From: Lumbricus terrestris | Taxonomy: Eukaryota > Annelida > Clitellata > Crassiclitellata > Lumbricidae | Assembly (NCBI GenBank): GCA_949752735.1 | Contig: OX457042.1 | Coordinates: 38,202,195-38,266,194 of the forward strand | Direction: 5' to 3' | Length of the DNA stretch: 64,000 nucleotides | In this document: piece by piece, positions 54,585 through 64,000 of the stretch | How the letters are laid out: each line of letters begins with the position of its first letter | Numbering within the stretch: position 1 is the first letter of the stretch | Notes under the pieces: generated by a model | Seen by the model: the letters and a program-made list of their open reading frames with translations, nothing else | Told to the model about the DNA's origin: nothing | Databases searched by the model: none | Program-made: the position numbers and the translations under genes

Positions 54585-54780
54585 TCAGCTAAAATGCTTC
54601 AACCCGATGAATGATCGCAAGCAACGAGGAGGAATGTAAAGGTAATTGGAGCTGAGAGCTTTGTAGGTCAAACATGTCAATTTGAATTCTATCCTGTACT
54701 GAACAGGAAGCCAATGCAGCTGATGGAGTAGGTCTGAGGATCTTGTTCGTAATGGGACGCGCGACACATACATCCGAGCA
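54585..54780 (-). mobile_element. L2-like LINE fragment
   Basis: Minus strand: LLHQLHWLPVQYRIEFKLTC then LTYKALSSNYLYIP, the LHWLPVxxRIxFKxxxLxYKAL motif of L2-like reverse transcriptases. Short, truncated both sides. Confidence 0.75.
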
Positions 54781-55147
54781 AAGGAGTTTTGGATGCGTTG
54801 TCAAAATGCCAGTTTCACACGCGACAGACGCAGTGGATATTTACTGCCAGCAATTATTTCCTCTGGCGACGATTAGCCAGAAATTGGTTAGATCCGTTTC
54901 AGCAGAAGCTTCACGTGTCTGCACATCCGGGTTTAACCTGTCGGTCGGTCGGTCGGTCGGTCACCAATTATTAGGCCTGCTCGACTAGAAGCAAATTCAA
55001 TTATCACCGTTGCCCAATGTACCCCCCCCCCCCGACCGATCTATGAAGAGCCCGTGTGATTTTTGTCGATGCATTTGTCAACTCTACGTAACCCACAGAA
55101 ATGCAGATATCTGAGGTTTTGATGGACTACAAACCATTTAGAACTAA

Positions 55148-55200
<53 letters not shown>

Positions 55201-55371
55201 TATATATAGTCTATCCTCCTCCCTCCCTCTCCCTCTCCCTCTGCCTGTCTGCCTCGCTGTGTGTGTCTCTCTCTGTCTCTCTGCCTCTGTCTCTGTCCCC
55301 ACATTTATATCTTTATAGGCCTATATAGACTACATGTATATATTATATATAAAGCGAATATATATATATAC
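54781..55371. other. spacer with simple repeats
   Basis: (GTCG)n at 54941-54962; a C run at about 55022-55033; (CT)n at 55151-55198 followed by other pyrimidine-rich DNA. The portion 54910-55135 resembles 26740-26970. Confidence 0.55.
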
Positions 55372-55890
55372 ATATACACTGTGTCCGGATGAAAAGTAGA
55401 GCACACAAAAGAGTGTCATAACTCGGTCAAAACTTTTAGGAATTGTCTGAAATTTTGAAAACAACAACAGTGACCATATTTACACGAGCCGATTAGAAAT
55501 ATTCGTGAGTTTTCAAATTTATGAGCGTTTGAGATGCAGCACCGAAAAATGGAACTTCCCAACATGCAAAAGCTGAAAGGAAGTAAAATTTAGCTAGGCC
55601 TATAGGTCTATATGGTGTTCAAAATGTCCTTTTTGCTCACGAACACACGACCGTAAACGTCGTAGTGTAGTAGCTGTCCCGGGAGACACTCCGCTTCATA
55701 CCCGCAGCTGTAGCCGCCTAGCAGTCGAGACCTCGATCCGTACGTGTATGTACTGGAGGAGCGCGTTTTTCGTTCCCGTATTCATGACATCGATAACCGT
55801 AGGACGCGTCTAATTGAAGAGTTGCAGCTGTTTAACCACGTGATCATCGACTCAACCATCAGACAGTAGCGGTCGACAGGTAAAAAATTC
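55372..55890 (+). mobile_element. mariner-like relic
   Basis: Left end ACACTGTGTCCGGATGAAAA, then TCATAACTCGGTCAAAAC. Plus strand near 55740-55870 reads YVLEERVFRSRIHDIDNRRT, RLIEELQLFNHVIIDSTIRQ then stop, matching the distal part of mariner transposases. The middle is deleted. Confidence 0.65.
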
Positions 55891-56150
55891 TGGGATGTTA
55901 AGCCTAGGACAGCATACTATGCCTATACGTCGGTGGTCGAGTGGTGGAAGAGGAGTAGAAATACTGTAGAATCCGAATAATTGTGATAGCTTTGAAGTGT
56001 TCGGCTTTAGATATGAACGTGCAGTGGCAGACGTGAATGCAAGCGGACGAGAGATCAAATGAAAAGGTAAGACAGCTGAGAGGTTGATCAAACTGGCGGA
56101 GGAGGTCCTTGATGTTCAAAAGGTCTGATGCAACATAGACTAAGAAGCGT
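55891..56150. other. no recognised feature
   Basis: Unclassified sequence between a mariner relic and LINE debris; minus-strand short frames show no motif. Confidence 0.35.
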
Positions 56151-56214
56151 TTGCAAAATTTCAGAGGATTAGCCTACAATGGAGCGATTCTAGCATTCAC
56201 CTCGATGACAACAT

Positions 56215-56970
56215 CGACCATATTTACACGAGCCGCAAAAGAGAACCCCCACTCAGTCTTCACCTTCCACTGCTCACTGCAGATCAGTTTCTCGCTATCA
56301 CACACTCTTCTATACCTTATAGTGTTCGAAAGTTGGGTGTCACTCTTGGTTCATCACTCACTTTTACTGAGTACATCGCAAATTTGACTCACTGTTATTA
56401 TCCGTTTTCTCTATCTTCTATAGCAATTTGAACTCATTGAATCATCCAACGTGTCAGGGACATCACTCACTTAATTGTGTGGCTGCACTCCTGCAGATGG
56501 TGATTCAAGATCCCAGTGGGTTACGGGGTAGGCCTACCCAAGCGACATTCGGTGTACTCAAGGGACATCGTTCTCGGACCTATCCTCTATATCCGATATC
56601 TCTCCCCCCCCATTATTTGCCGAGCATGCACGCTGGCGTTGGTCGGATCGAGTGTAGTTAATCAACTCTCACTCGCCTCCTCCGCTGATGCATATCCACC
56701 CATCACTTACACTTTGTTATGTCTTCAATCCCATCTGTATCCATTCAACTAAGACCCAACTGATTATTTTGGTTTGGGACAGAGAACCCCACTCAGTCTT
56801 CACCTTCCACTGCTCACTGCAGATCAGTTTCTCGCTATCACACACTCTTCTATACCTTATAGTGTTCGAAAGTTGGGTGTCACTCTTGGTTCATCACTCA
56901 CTTTTACTGAGTACATCGCAAATTTGACTCACTCCTGCGTTTTATTTTATTTAAAGCGACTGAGATGATA
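56215..56970 (+). mobile_element. L2-like LINE reverse-transcriptase debris with internal direct repeat
   Basis: Plus strand pieces: a GVLKGHRSRTYPLYP frame corresponding to the RT GVPQGSVLGPxL motif, then TPLSLHLPLLTADQ, VRKLGVTLGSSLTFTEYIAN and LTHSC (thumb). The stretch 56247-56393 recurs exactly at 56787-56933. The YADD motif is not recognisable. Confidence 0.7.
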
Positions 56971-57240
56971 ATCAGAAGATTGCCGCCATTGATGATGATG
57001 AGTTCTCTGCCCGAATGAAGACGCCGAACGTATACCATGACTACTGTCACCACCAACTATTTTATGCGCAGTCAACGAAGGTCGCGAATGTGCAAATAGC
57101 TGAGCAGGTCTATAATCAAAGATGACTGCAGACATGTGGATCTGATGGCAAGACTTCAGAAGAATAGGTTAGTCTGTGTAATTGTTTGCAGAGGTCAATA
57201 ATGTGGAAAATTCTGTTTTCAATTAAAGAGTTTAAGGACG
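56971..57240. other. no recognised feature
   Basis: Ends just before the putative left end of the gag-protease element; no motif seen. Confidence 0.35.
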
Positions 57241-58106
57241 GTGTAGCGAACCAGGTCGCTACTAGCTACCTTACTTATTTATTTAAGTGAGGCCGCTATT
57301 TTAATTGTGAGTTCATGGGTGCTATGCTTAGCACTGATCGATGCGGTCATCGCTATTTTTAGCTTCCCATGCATTTTTCAATGGAACTTTCCACCACCGG
57401 CGATTTTTGATTGGTTAGACATCACGCGATGTTTTAGGCGCCAAAAAGCGCTCTCTTGCGGCAAATTATCGCGCAAACCGTCAGTCGGGCTGTAGAATTG
57501 AACCGGTTAAGACCTACGCTGGTGGAAATCGTGAAACGTGGTGAAATTGATGGTATTTTCGATTCTGGCAAGTTTTCTCAGGTAGAAGACGAGGTTCTTC
57601 CGATGTCTTGTGAATCGATGTGTAATTTAGAAGATTTCCGGCAACGATTAAATTAATAATACGCTTCCGACGGAGAAATTCTGGCATCGGCCGACGACTC
57701 AATAACTTTCTACAGGACGGAAAACGGTGGATCGGCTGTCCTAAAATATCAATGGGAACAGGGAAGTATAAGCAACCTAATCTATAGAGCTCGAACCTGA
57801 ACTAGGTGTAATTAGATAAAACTTGTATCTCTATTTTTGGTGCAAATATTAGTTGTGGTGTATTCAGTCTGTGAACTGATCGGATAGGTGTGAAATAGTC
57901 AGTCTGCGAACTGATCTGATAAAACTTAAGCTAGTCAAGAGACATAGGCGTTTTAGGAGGGCCTTAATCGTGAATCTTTAATGTTATTTCTATTTTATCG
58001 GCCGTGTAAATAATTGCTAATGAACGACAGACAGTCGCTTGATTGATTCTACAATAAATGAAACTTAAATAGAGAACTGTGAAGTGATTTCTGCTATCGA
58101 ATTATA

Positions 58107-58484
58107 ATGGACTCTGACGGGGAAACGGACAGTGTCTTAGGGACAGGACAAGAGGAAGATGAGTTATGTCCGAGAGAAACCCTTGAGTTGGGGACTACAG
58201 ACAATACTGATGACTTAGACCCTGCTGTATTACAGAAACAAATGACTACAATAGAACAATTTATGGAGCGCCAGAGTAGCATTTTAACCGGTCTAGCTGA
58301 AGAGCTGAATCTAGTTTCCATGCAGCAAGCCCAATTAAGTTCCCGCCAGAAAGAATGTGAAACAATGGTGAAGTCGGTAGCTGAAGGTAAAGTGGGTGAT
58401 GGAGCATGGGGGAAAGTTGAGGAATCGAACCCTGATAAGCACCCATTTAGTGGGGCTGTTGTGAGCTTAACAGCCACCGCTGAC
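58107..58484 (+). pseudogene. first reading frame of the gag-protease element, split by a transposon
   Basis: 126 codons from ATG 58107 (preceded by GAATTATA). Acidic start, then a probable coiled coil (ALQKQMTTIEQF-like; QQAQLSSRQKECETM). It is interrupted exactly after 58484 by the insertion at 58485-59513. When the insert and one 8-bp duplicate are discounted, the same frame stays open from 59522 to TAA at 59783-59785, about 214 codons in all. Not a recognised domain. Confidence 0.6.
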
Positions 58485-59513
58485 CAGGGCCGGCCTTACC
58501 TATAGGCAAAGTAGGCAGTTGCCTAGGGCGCCGCAGTCTTTGGGGGGCGCCGCGGCACCGGCGAATTTATTTTTTTACACTATATTCTTTTAAACTCAAA
58601 ACTTTCGCTAATGGAAAGAATTTAAAATAATTATGGATTCTTTGCACCTGTTCAGGTTGGCCTAATTCAATTTCAAGGACTGCATAAATTTTAAATCGAC
58701 AAATAAAATTCGATTTTTAATGACATTCCGTACTCTTTGCTTTAGGAGACAGGTTAAAATACGCGACGCTCAATTTCGATAGTGAAGATGTTGCAAGAAA
58801 TTAAATGTAGGGACGACGATGAAGAAAGGGCAAGAGCTGAGGCAAGGCCGACCTAAGGCATAGGAAAAGCAGGCAGTTGCATGGGGCGCCAAGTTCTAGA
58901 AGGCGCCATTTCCATCAAAGAGGGCGCCATATCCACAAGAGTGTATTTTAATATTTTTTAACTTATAAGGATAATAGGCCTACCATTCTCCACAAAATTG
59001 AATATTATATCCAGCCTTCAGTGTACTAATAAAGCAATTATAATGAATTACTCAGTTGAGCGTAGGCCTACCAGGCCGTAGCTAGGGGGATGTTTTGGGT
59101 GTTTGAACCCCCTCCCTAAATGAAATAATGTACAAATGAAATAATGATGCATTTGCTAGCACATGACAGTGTGTAATGTAATTTTGAGCAGAAAATAGTT
59201 GAAAATCGCGGAAAATAGTGTTTTTTGGACGTCAGAAAATTCGACGACTAACAAAAGTCGTCAGAAAATTTTGCCCAAAAAAGTCGCCCGCTGCGTGTAC
59301 GCACCTCAAAATTCACGGTCAAGAAAACATACCCCGAAATAATATCCTGGCTACGGCCTTGTAAGCGTATACCGGCTCTGCCTAATTCATCTTTAGATTC
59401 TAACGTGGGCTGGACAATTGAGTGGGAAACTAAGGGCGCCAAATGCAGGCCTATGCCTGGGGCGCCCAATGTATGCCTTGCCTAGGGCGCCACTTGGGCT
59501 AAGGCCGGCCCTG
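58485..59513. mobile_element. hAT-like non-autonomous element inserted in gag-element reading frame
   Basis: 1029 bp. Ends CAGGGCCGGCCTTACC and GGCTAAGGCCGGCCCTG; perfect 8-bp target duplication CCGCTGAC (58477-58484 and 59514-59521). Just inside lie AGGCAGTTGCCTAGGGCGCC and its inverse. A second left-end-like block (GCAAGGCCGACCTAAGGCAT, 58839-58860) suggests nesting of a related copy. A further MITE sits inside at 59072-59361. No transposase frame is seen. Confidence 0.93.
59072..59361. mobile_element. MITE with ends GGCCGTAGCTAGGGGG, copy 2
   Basis: Ends CAGGCCGTAGCTAGG and CCTGGCTACGGCCTTG. Nested inside the hAT-like element. Interior GTGTTTTTTGGACGTCAGAA and GACGACTAACAAAAGTCGTC. Same family at 38731. 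Confidence 0.75.
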
Positions 59514-59730
59514 CCGCTGACATATGTCCAAAAACGGCCCATCCTGAGGAATTTGGTAACCAGAGAAGCTCACACCCTAGGTTAGGATTCGAACCTGCTA
59601 CCATTGACACCAAAACCTTTGACCTAGGACCCAGCTTTCCTCAACCGCGCTTAAGGGGGCGTGCAACACTAGAGCCCATTAATTTGGGGGCGGAAACGGT
59701 AGGACAGGCGACGCCTCCGCGCGTAACAAT

Positions 59731-59748
59731 TGGTACCAGAAGTGGGGT
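59731..59748 (+). promoter_or_regulatory. putative primer-binding site
   Basis: TGGTACCAGAAGTGGGGT two bases after ACA, 39 bases before the gag ATG at 59788. The form TGGYACCAGAAGYGGG is common in LTR retrotransposons. If correct, it fixes the LTR end at 59728. Confidence 0.6.
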
Positions 59749-59787
59749 GAAGCTACAAAAGGTCATGGGTCAGAGGGTAGAATAATA

Positions 59788-60432
59788 ATGGATCCCAGAT
59801 TTAGTAGAGCAGAATATTTATGGGAAGAAGTGGAAAATGGAAAAGAAATTTTTTCACAAGATGATCCAAGAAGAATGGATGTACAGATGAAATACTTTGG
59901 TGCTAGACCAAAAGATTTACAAGGTCGGGAACAAGGTCAAGGTCAAAAGGTAAATGACTTACAAGGTAAAAAGGTAAATGATTTACAAGGTCAAGGTCAA
60001 AGAGTAAATACAACTGACATGTTGCATGGTCAAGCAATGTATTATTATGATACAAATGTTTTGTATAGAGATTTTGACTTTGAAAATTACATGCGTCGAA
60101 AACAAGATAAATTAGTTAGAATTGGAATCGAAAATAAATCTGAAAATGATGATTCAGAAATCACTGACTTGCGACCTCTACATAGACTCGAACTCGAAAC
60201 AAAAGCGTTAGGTGTAGAGCAAAATGAGGGTAAAACTTGTACTAATCCCAGATTTTTAGTTTCAGATGGAAAAATGGGGGATTCTTCGTTGCTGAGCGAC
60301 GACCACGTGGGAACATGGGATGCACATCCTCGCCATTCAGCGACTGCTACCCCATGGGCTGCCACCTTCCCCCCTCGTCGGTTCCTGAAACAGAAAAATT
60401 CCGGTCACCAAGCAACATGCTGTCACAAGTGA
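59788..60432 (+). CDS. N-terminal gag region of the gag-protease element
   Basis: 214 codons from ATG 59788. Begins MDPRFSRAEYLWEEVENGKE; residues about 48-75 contain repeats of (K)VNDLQGQGQ/KK; then DTNVLYRDFDFENYMRRKQD. The last 40 residues look out of frame: the +2 frame from about 60315 is Ser/Thr-rich like a gag linker and leads towards the next frame. One gag broken by two indels is likely. No domain recognised in this part. Confidence 0.6.
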   Translation: MDPRFSRAEYLWEEVENGKEIFSQDDPRRMDVQMKYFGARPKDLQGREQGQGQKVNDLQGKKVNDLQGQGQRVNTTDMLHGQAMYYYDTNVLYRDFDFENYMRRKQDKLVRIGIENKSENDDSEITDLRPLHRLELETKALGVEQNEGKTCTNPRFLVSDGKMGDSSLLSDDHVGTWDAHPRHSATATPWAATFPPRRFLKQKNSGHQATCCHK

Positions 60433-60526
60433 CCGCTTCAGTCACCTCGGCTGCTTCTGATGTTCTGTTCTACGTGTCGAAAACAGAAACTGAAGAACCC
60501 TCCCAGTCTTCGCATCAGTTCCTCAG

Positions 60527-62719
60527 ATGTTCGCGTACACATCTGCTTCGAGTCGACCGATCATGTCCATGGTGTCCCTGTCGTCGGAAACTCGAGTCAC
60601 GCACAGCTACGAATACATGCATTGGGCTAATGGTCAGCCCATGTATGCGCCATACAGTCAGAAGATGGTTCCACCTGTTCCAGTCTTCCCTGTCTACGCG
60701 GAAGCAGTTTCTCTTCCGATCCAGATGCAACCGTGGCCCATGACGAGCACAGTTCCGGAAAACTCTGTCAAGGTCATGCAACTGCATCCATCGTCAGAAA
60801 TGTTCAGCCCAGCCAGTGTGAACTGCCAAGATAACTGTCTGAAAACAGCTGAAGGAAAGACAGTCAGTCTTTCTTTCCCAGCAGTGCAAGTTGCTGCTGA
60901 AAGTCGAGCATCAACTGGTGACATGGTAACGCCATCAACCAACACAGAACAAGAAAAAGCTGCCGACTCAACAAGAGAGAAGGTGAGATCGCACATGAAA
61001 CTAGGTCATTATAATGGAAAAACGTCGGTAGAGGTGTTCCTAAAAAAATTTGAGGTGTGTTCCAAGAACAATCGATGGACAGAAGACGAAAAACTAGCAC
61101 AACTGACCTGCGCACTGGTCGAACCTGTAGATCAACTTCTTTATGAATTTGACTCTGACACAATCACCACATGCGCCGACTTGATGGACAGGTTGAGGCT
61201 AAGACATGGGAGCACTGACCAAACGGTTTTGTACCAGACTCAACTAAGTGCTCGCAGACAGAAGATAGGAGAAGATCTGGGTTCTTTGGTCCAAGACATA
61301 AGAAGATTAATGATTCTGGCATTCCCAGGACCGAGGTCTACACACAATGAAACTATTGCGATCAAGGCTTTTCTTGATGCCTTACGAGACAAAGAGCTAG
61401 CCTTAAAAGTGAGAGAGAGGGAACCGGTCACCCTAGACAATGCGTACAAGACGGCCATGAGACTGGAAGGCTACCGCAGAGCTGATGAAGATGGCATGGA
61501 CCGCCAAGAACGACGTCCAGGCCGAGTCAAAACTGTGAAGGAAAGTGATGAAACGGGAGATTGCGATATGAAAGAATTTCGCGAAGACATTGCCCGTCAA
61601 TTAAAACAATTGAGTGACAGAATGGACTGCCTGCTGAATACTCCATCGACCGAAAGACACTATCCGCCATGGCAACCGCAACGCACCTCTTCGGCATGGA
61701 GAGGCACAAACTATAGAAATCAACGTTGGAGTCAAAAACCGAATGAAAACTACCGAAGGACAACGCCTGACAACCGACGCTGCTTCGAGTGCAACCAGGT
61801 TGGACATTTGGCCCGGGTTTGTCCTCGCAGAATCACCTCTTCGTCAACTGGAGAGCAAGATGAACCTGAAGAACCTAGGGTGAGTAACGCCAGACATGTA
61901 AAAGGAAACAGTGACGCTTATCTGTCCGTGACAATTAGAGGAAAGAAATTGCTAGCTTTGTTAGACTCTGGCAGTGAAATGACATTATGCCCTGCGTCGC
62001 TAGTGGATCCGGCGGAAATCAAAGGCTCCAGTCAACTGTTGCGAGCTGCTAATGGGTCTGCAATTCGGGTACTGGGGGAGACTGTATTGAAACTGAAAAT
62101 CGAAGATCAGGCTTTCGAAATTCCTTGTTTGGTAACTGAGCAGGTTACTGAACTTATTCTCGGACTCTCTTGGATGGTGAAGGAAAATGTCATGTGGCAT
62201 GTAGGGAAAGGATGGATCTTCGTCCGGAATCTGCGGCTGAATGTCCTGTGCACAAACAGTTTGAAACAGTGTCAGCGAGCGAAACAAACTGTCAGTGACC
62301 TGCGAAATTCTCCGAACATTGAAACGAGCTGTGAAACGAATGTCGAAAATCGAACAGTGCTGCCAGAGACGAGAATCACGAAAGGAATCTGTGCCGTGCA
62401 AACCGAAACCTTCGAACCGGAAGCTTCGTGTCAAGAGAAGACTGCTGTCCAGTCCAATCGCTTCGGAAATCTCTGTCCTGCTGAGGTGGCAGCCCGAATC
62501 CCACGTCCACCGGATGTGCATCCTCGGGTCGACCCAAATAGTTCCTTCCGGGGTGGAACTTGCCTTCCTCCAGTGACGCCATCTGTCGAATCAATGCGAG
62601 TGGAAGAGTCAGATGCAATCTACATGGTCACTCGCTGCCCAAAGTCTGGTGTCGACCAGAGAATCAAACTCACCGGAGGAAACAGACTCGCAAAGCTGGC
62701 GAGACTGTGGCAAGCGTAA
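60527..62719 (+). CDS. gag-protease of a Ty3-like LTR element (no polymerase)
   Basis: 730 codons. Residues about 160-310 are a Ty3/gypsy gag capsid (MKLGHYNGKTSVEVFLKKFE, TEDEKLAQLTCALVEPV, LVQDIRRLMILAFPG, FLDALRDKELALKVRE). Zinc knuckle CFECNQVGHLARVC at about 424-437. Retropepsin with LLALLDSGSEMTL (catalytic Asp about 485) and the flap/ILG-type motif LILGLSWM at about 545-552. After a further 180 residues without a recognised domain it ends RLAKLARLWQA and stop. Frame is open upstream only to 60461. No reverse transcriptase, RNase H or integrase follows in the next 1.28 kb. ATG 60527 may be internal to the original gag. Confidence 0.88.
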   Translation: MFAYTSASSRPIMSMVSLSSETRVTHSYEYMHWANGQPMYAPYSQKMVPPVPVFPVYAEAVSLPIQMQPWPMTSTVPENSVKVMQLHPSSEMFSPASVNCQDNCLKTAEGKTVSLSFPAVQVAAESRASTGDMVTPSTNTEQEKAADSTREKVRSHMKLGHYNGKTSVEVFLKKFEVCSKNNRWTEDEKLAQLTCALVEPVDQLLYEFDSDTITTCADLMDRLRLRHGSTDQTVLYQTQLSARRQKIGEDLGSLVQDIRRLMILAFPGPRSTHNETIAIKAFLDALRDKELALKVREREPVTLDNAYKTAMRLEGYRRADEDGMDRQERRPGRVKTVKESDETGDCDMKEFREDIARQLKQLSDRMDCLLNTPSTERHYPPWQPQRTSSAWRGTNYRNQRWSQKPNENYRRTTPDNRRCFECNQVGHLARVCPRRITSSSTGEQDEPEEPRVSNARHVKGNSDAYLSVTIRGKKLLALLDSGSEMTLCPASLVDPAEIKGSSQLLRAANGSAIRVLGETVLKLKIEDQAFEIPCLVTEQVTELILGLSWMVKENVMWHVGKGWIFVRNLRLNVLCTNSLKQCQRAKQTVSDLRNSPNIETSCETNVENRTVLPETRITKGICAVQTETFEPEASCQEKTAVQSNRFGNLCPAEVAARIPRPPDVHPRVDPNSSFRGGTCLPPVTPSVESMRVEESDAIYMVTRCPKSGVDQRIKLTGGNRLAKLARLWQA

Positions 62720-64000
62720 TGTAATGTAATGCGATATGATAGGGTAGTCCTGTCGCATAATGGCGACACGTATGTGAATAGAGAATAGAATCTTCTCTGC
62801 TTTAGTTGTTGTTTTTGATGATATATTATATGTGGCCTTGAGATGTAGGTTTACATTTTTATTTTAGTGTGAGTTGATATATTGTGCTTTCTTGCTGTGT
62901 AACTATGTGAAAGTTGATTACAGTAATGAAGTGTAATATGATGATATAGGTTATGTGAGAAAGCATAGTATTAGTAGTGTGAAGTGTAGCTTAAGTATTT
63001 CAGATGATATGTGTGTCCTCTGATGATAAAAGTAACTATGTAGATGAGATGAATAATAAAGACATGAGATAAATGAGAGATAACCAGGTAAAGCTACTTG
63101 TACTTGTCTCGTGTAGAATCCCTCCAGGTCGTGTAATGGCGACGAGAGTAAGCGATGGGAGAATAGAATCTTCTCTGTTTTATTTGCTTTATGATAAATG
63201 TAACTATGTGATGTGGGAATACATTGTTTTATTTTCTTGTGCATAAATGCTGTGCTTTCTGATGTAAGCTAGTTGACTATAACTATGTAAAAATGTTTAC
63301 AGTAAGTGTTTAGTAGCAGTTACAAGAAAGTAATGTAGAGTGATGTGATGCTACAAGGACATTTAGTAAGTATGAGTTCCAGCGTAATGCTTAAAGAGTA
63401 GTCCTTTAGTTTGAAATAAAAAGGGTAGTTTTAAACTCAGTTTAAATATTTGAATTGCTTCTTGTTGCCACGAAGAAGGGCAAATTTTGTGCTTGTATGC
63501 TAAGTGCATAATAATGATTGCAAGTTAAAAGATTATGATTATAATATGCTATGGTAGAAATAATTAGCATTCTGCTTGGTGATTGAAAGATAGCCTTGTG
63601 TGATTGGATGAATGAGTAACTTGGTGATGATGTGGTGCTAGATTGTGTAGTAAGGTTGAGTAGAGCACCCAATTGTAAGCATCGCCCTGAGAGTTAAGTA
63701 AGTTGGATTATAGACTTAGAGGCAGAATCACTGTAGCAGGCAGTGGAGATTACATGCAATGGTGAAGCTGGGCCTGTGGATGAATTCGTCCAGTCTTAGA
63801 CTACTTCCTGTAGAGGTTGTAATGTAATAGACTATTATAGGATATGGGAATAAGTCCTTTATGCCTTGGGTATGCTTAGCTGAGCAGTAATTCCTTCTTC
63901 GATCCAGGTAGCTAAGCCTTGATGTAATGTTGAAACATGTGCATGTTGGTATGCATTATTAGTAGCCTAGGTTTATGATCTGACGTTGCTTCATCTCTGT
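62720..64000. other. noncoding region with an imperfect direct duplication
   Basis: No reverse transcriptase or other frame. The segments 62745-62965 and about 63122-63330 share AATGGCGAC, GAGAATAGAATCTTCTCTG, TGTAACTATGTGA and TTTACAGTAA in order, about 370 bases apart. AT-rich; could be the 3' part of the retroelement (for example an untranslated region) or flanking DNA. Confidence 0.5.

Larger units (their letters stand above)
57243..59728 (+). mobile_element. possible 5' LTR or leader of the gag-protease element
   Basis: TGTAGCGAACCAGG at 57243 (with a GTAGCGA/TCGCTAC hairpin) could start an LTR. GCGCGTAACA at 59719-59728 could end it, because it is followed after two bases by a primer-site-like TGGTACCAGAAGTGGGGT (59731-59748). 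Discounting the 1.03-kb insert, the span would be about 1.45 kb. An open reading frame crosses the proposed end, so the assignment is uncertain. No 3' counterpart is in the window. Confidence 0.35.

Noticed and set aside
58094..58477. 127-codon minus frame
   Set aside because: Antisense shadow of the gag-element first frame.
60315..60743. Separate 142-codon gene in the third frame
   Set aside because: Overlaps two gag frames; only its first part looks protein-like and is better explained as gag linker displaced by indels.

Overview
The window is animal nuclear DNA: AT-rich, gene-poor and packed with old transposable elements. It has no bacterial operon structure. Split exons with GT/AG borders, LINE, SINE, LTR and DNA-transposon relics, and long simple repeats (GA, CT, ATC, ATTC) all point to a metazoan. 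A Gmr1-type LTR element (a group described from deuterostomes) together with mariner, hAT and L2-like families suggests a marine deuterostome such as an echinoderm or hemichordate. The 8-mer TAGGCCTA and its variants (TAGCCTAC, GTAGGCCTA) recur throughout. No species can be named from this.

The most gene-like content is a pair of minus-strand, head-to-tail paralogues. I reconstructed both from splice sites and phase. Copy B uses exons at 49816-49702, 49021-48963, 45793-45694, 43887-43821 and 42821-42417. Copy A uses 19221-19125, 16320-16286, 14448-14349, 12557-12506 and 11879-11499. Each predicts a cysteine-rich EGF-like ectodomain end, one transmembrane helix, a basic juxtamembrane segment and a strongly conserved cytoplasmic tail of 126-134 residues that I do not recognise. 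All exon phases agree in both copies. First exons are not visible. The copies lie in a diverged duplication (about 9.2-19.5 kb and 38.4-50.5 kb). Transposons inserted in only one copy act as filled/empty-site markers.

Layout. 1-3306: minus-strand LTR retrotransposon (gag with SCAN-like capsid, zinc knuckle, protease, then integrase with no reverse transcriptase between), with its 5' LTR. 3.3-8.6 kb: LINE ends, a mariner relic and a repeated LINE-tail module. 9-19.5 kb: gene A with LINE debris in its introns. 19.8-38 kb: hAT and mariner elements, LINE reverse-transcriptase fragments (the best open one at 25751-26704), simple repeats, and a tRNA-derived SINE at 37154-37379 that shares its 3' end with the local L2-like LINE. 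38.4-50.5 kb: gene B. 50.5-57 kb: more transposon debris, including an exact 147-bp direct repeat. 57.2-62.7 kb: a gag-protease retroelement with no visible pol, whose first reading frame is split by a 1.03-kb hAT-like insertion with a perfect 8-bp target duplication. 62.7-64 kb: noncoding.

Apart from the receptor-like pair I see no convincing host gene, no rRNA, no functional tRNA and no CRISPR. Family names are recognised by eye from motifs; no database search was run.
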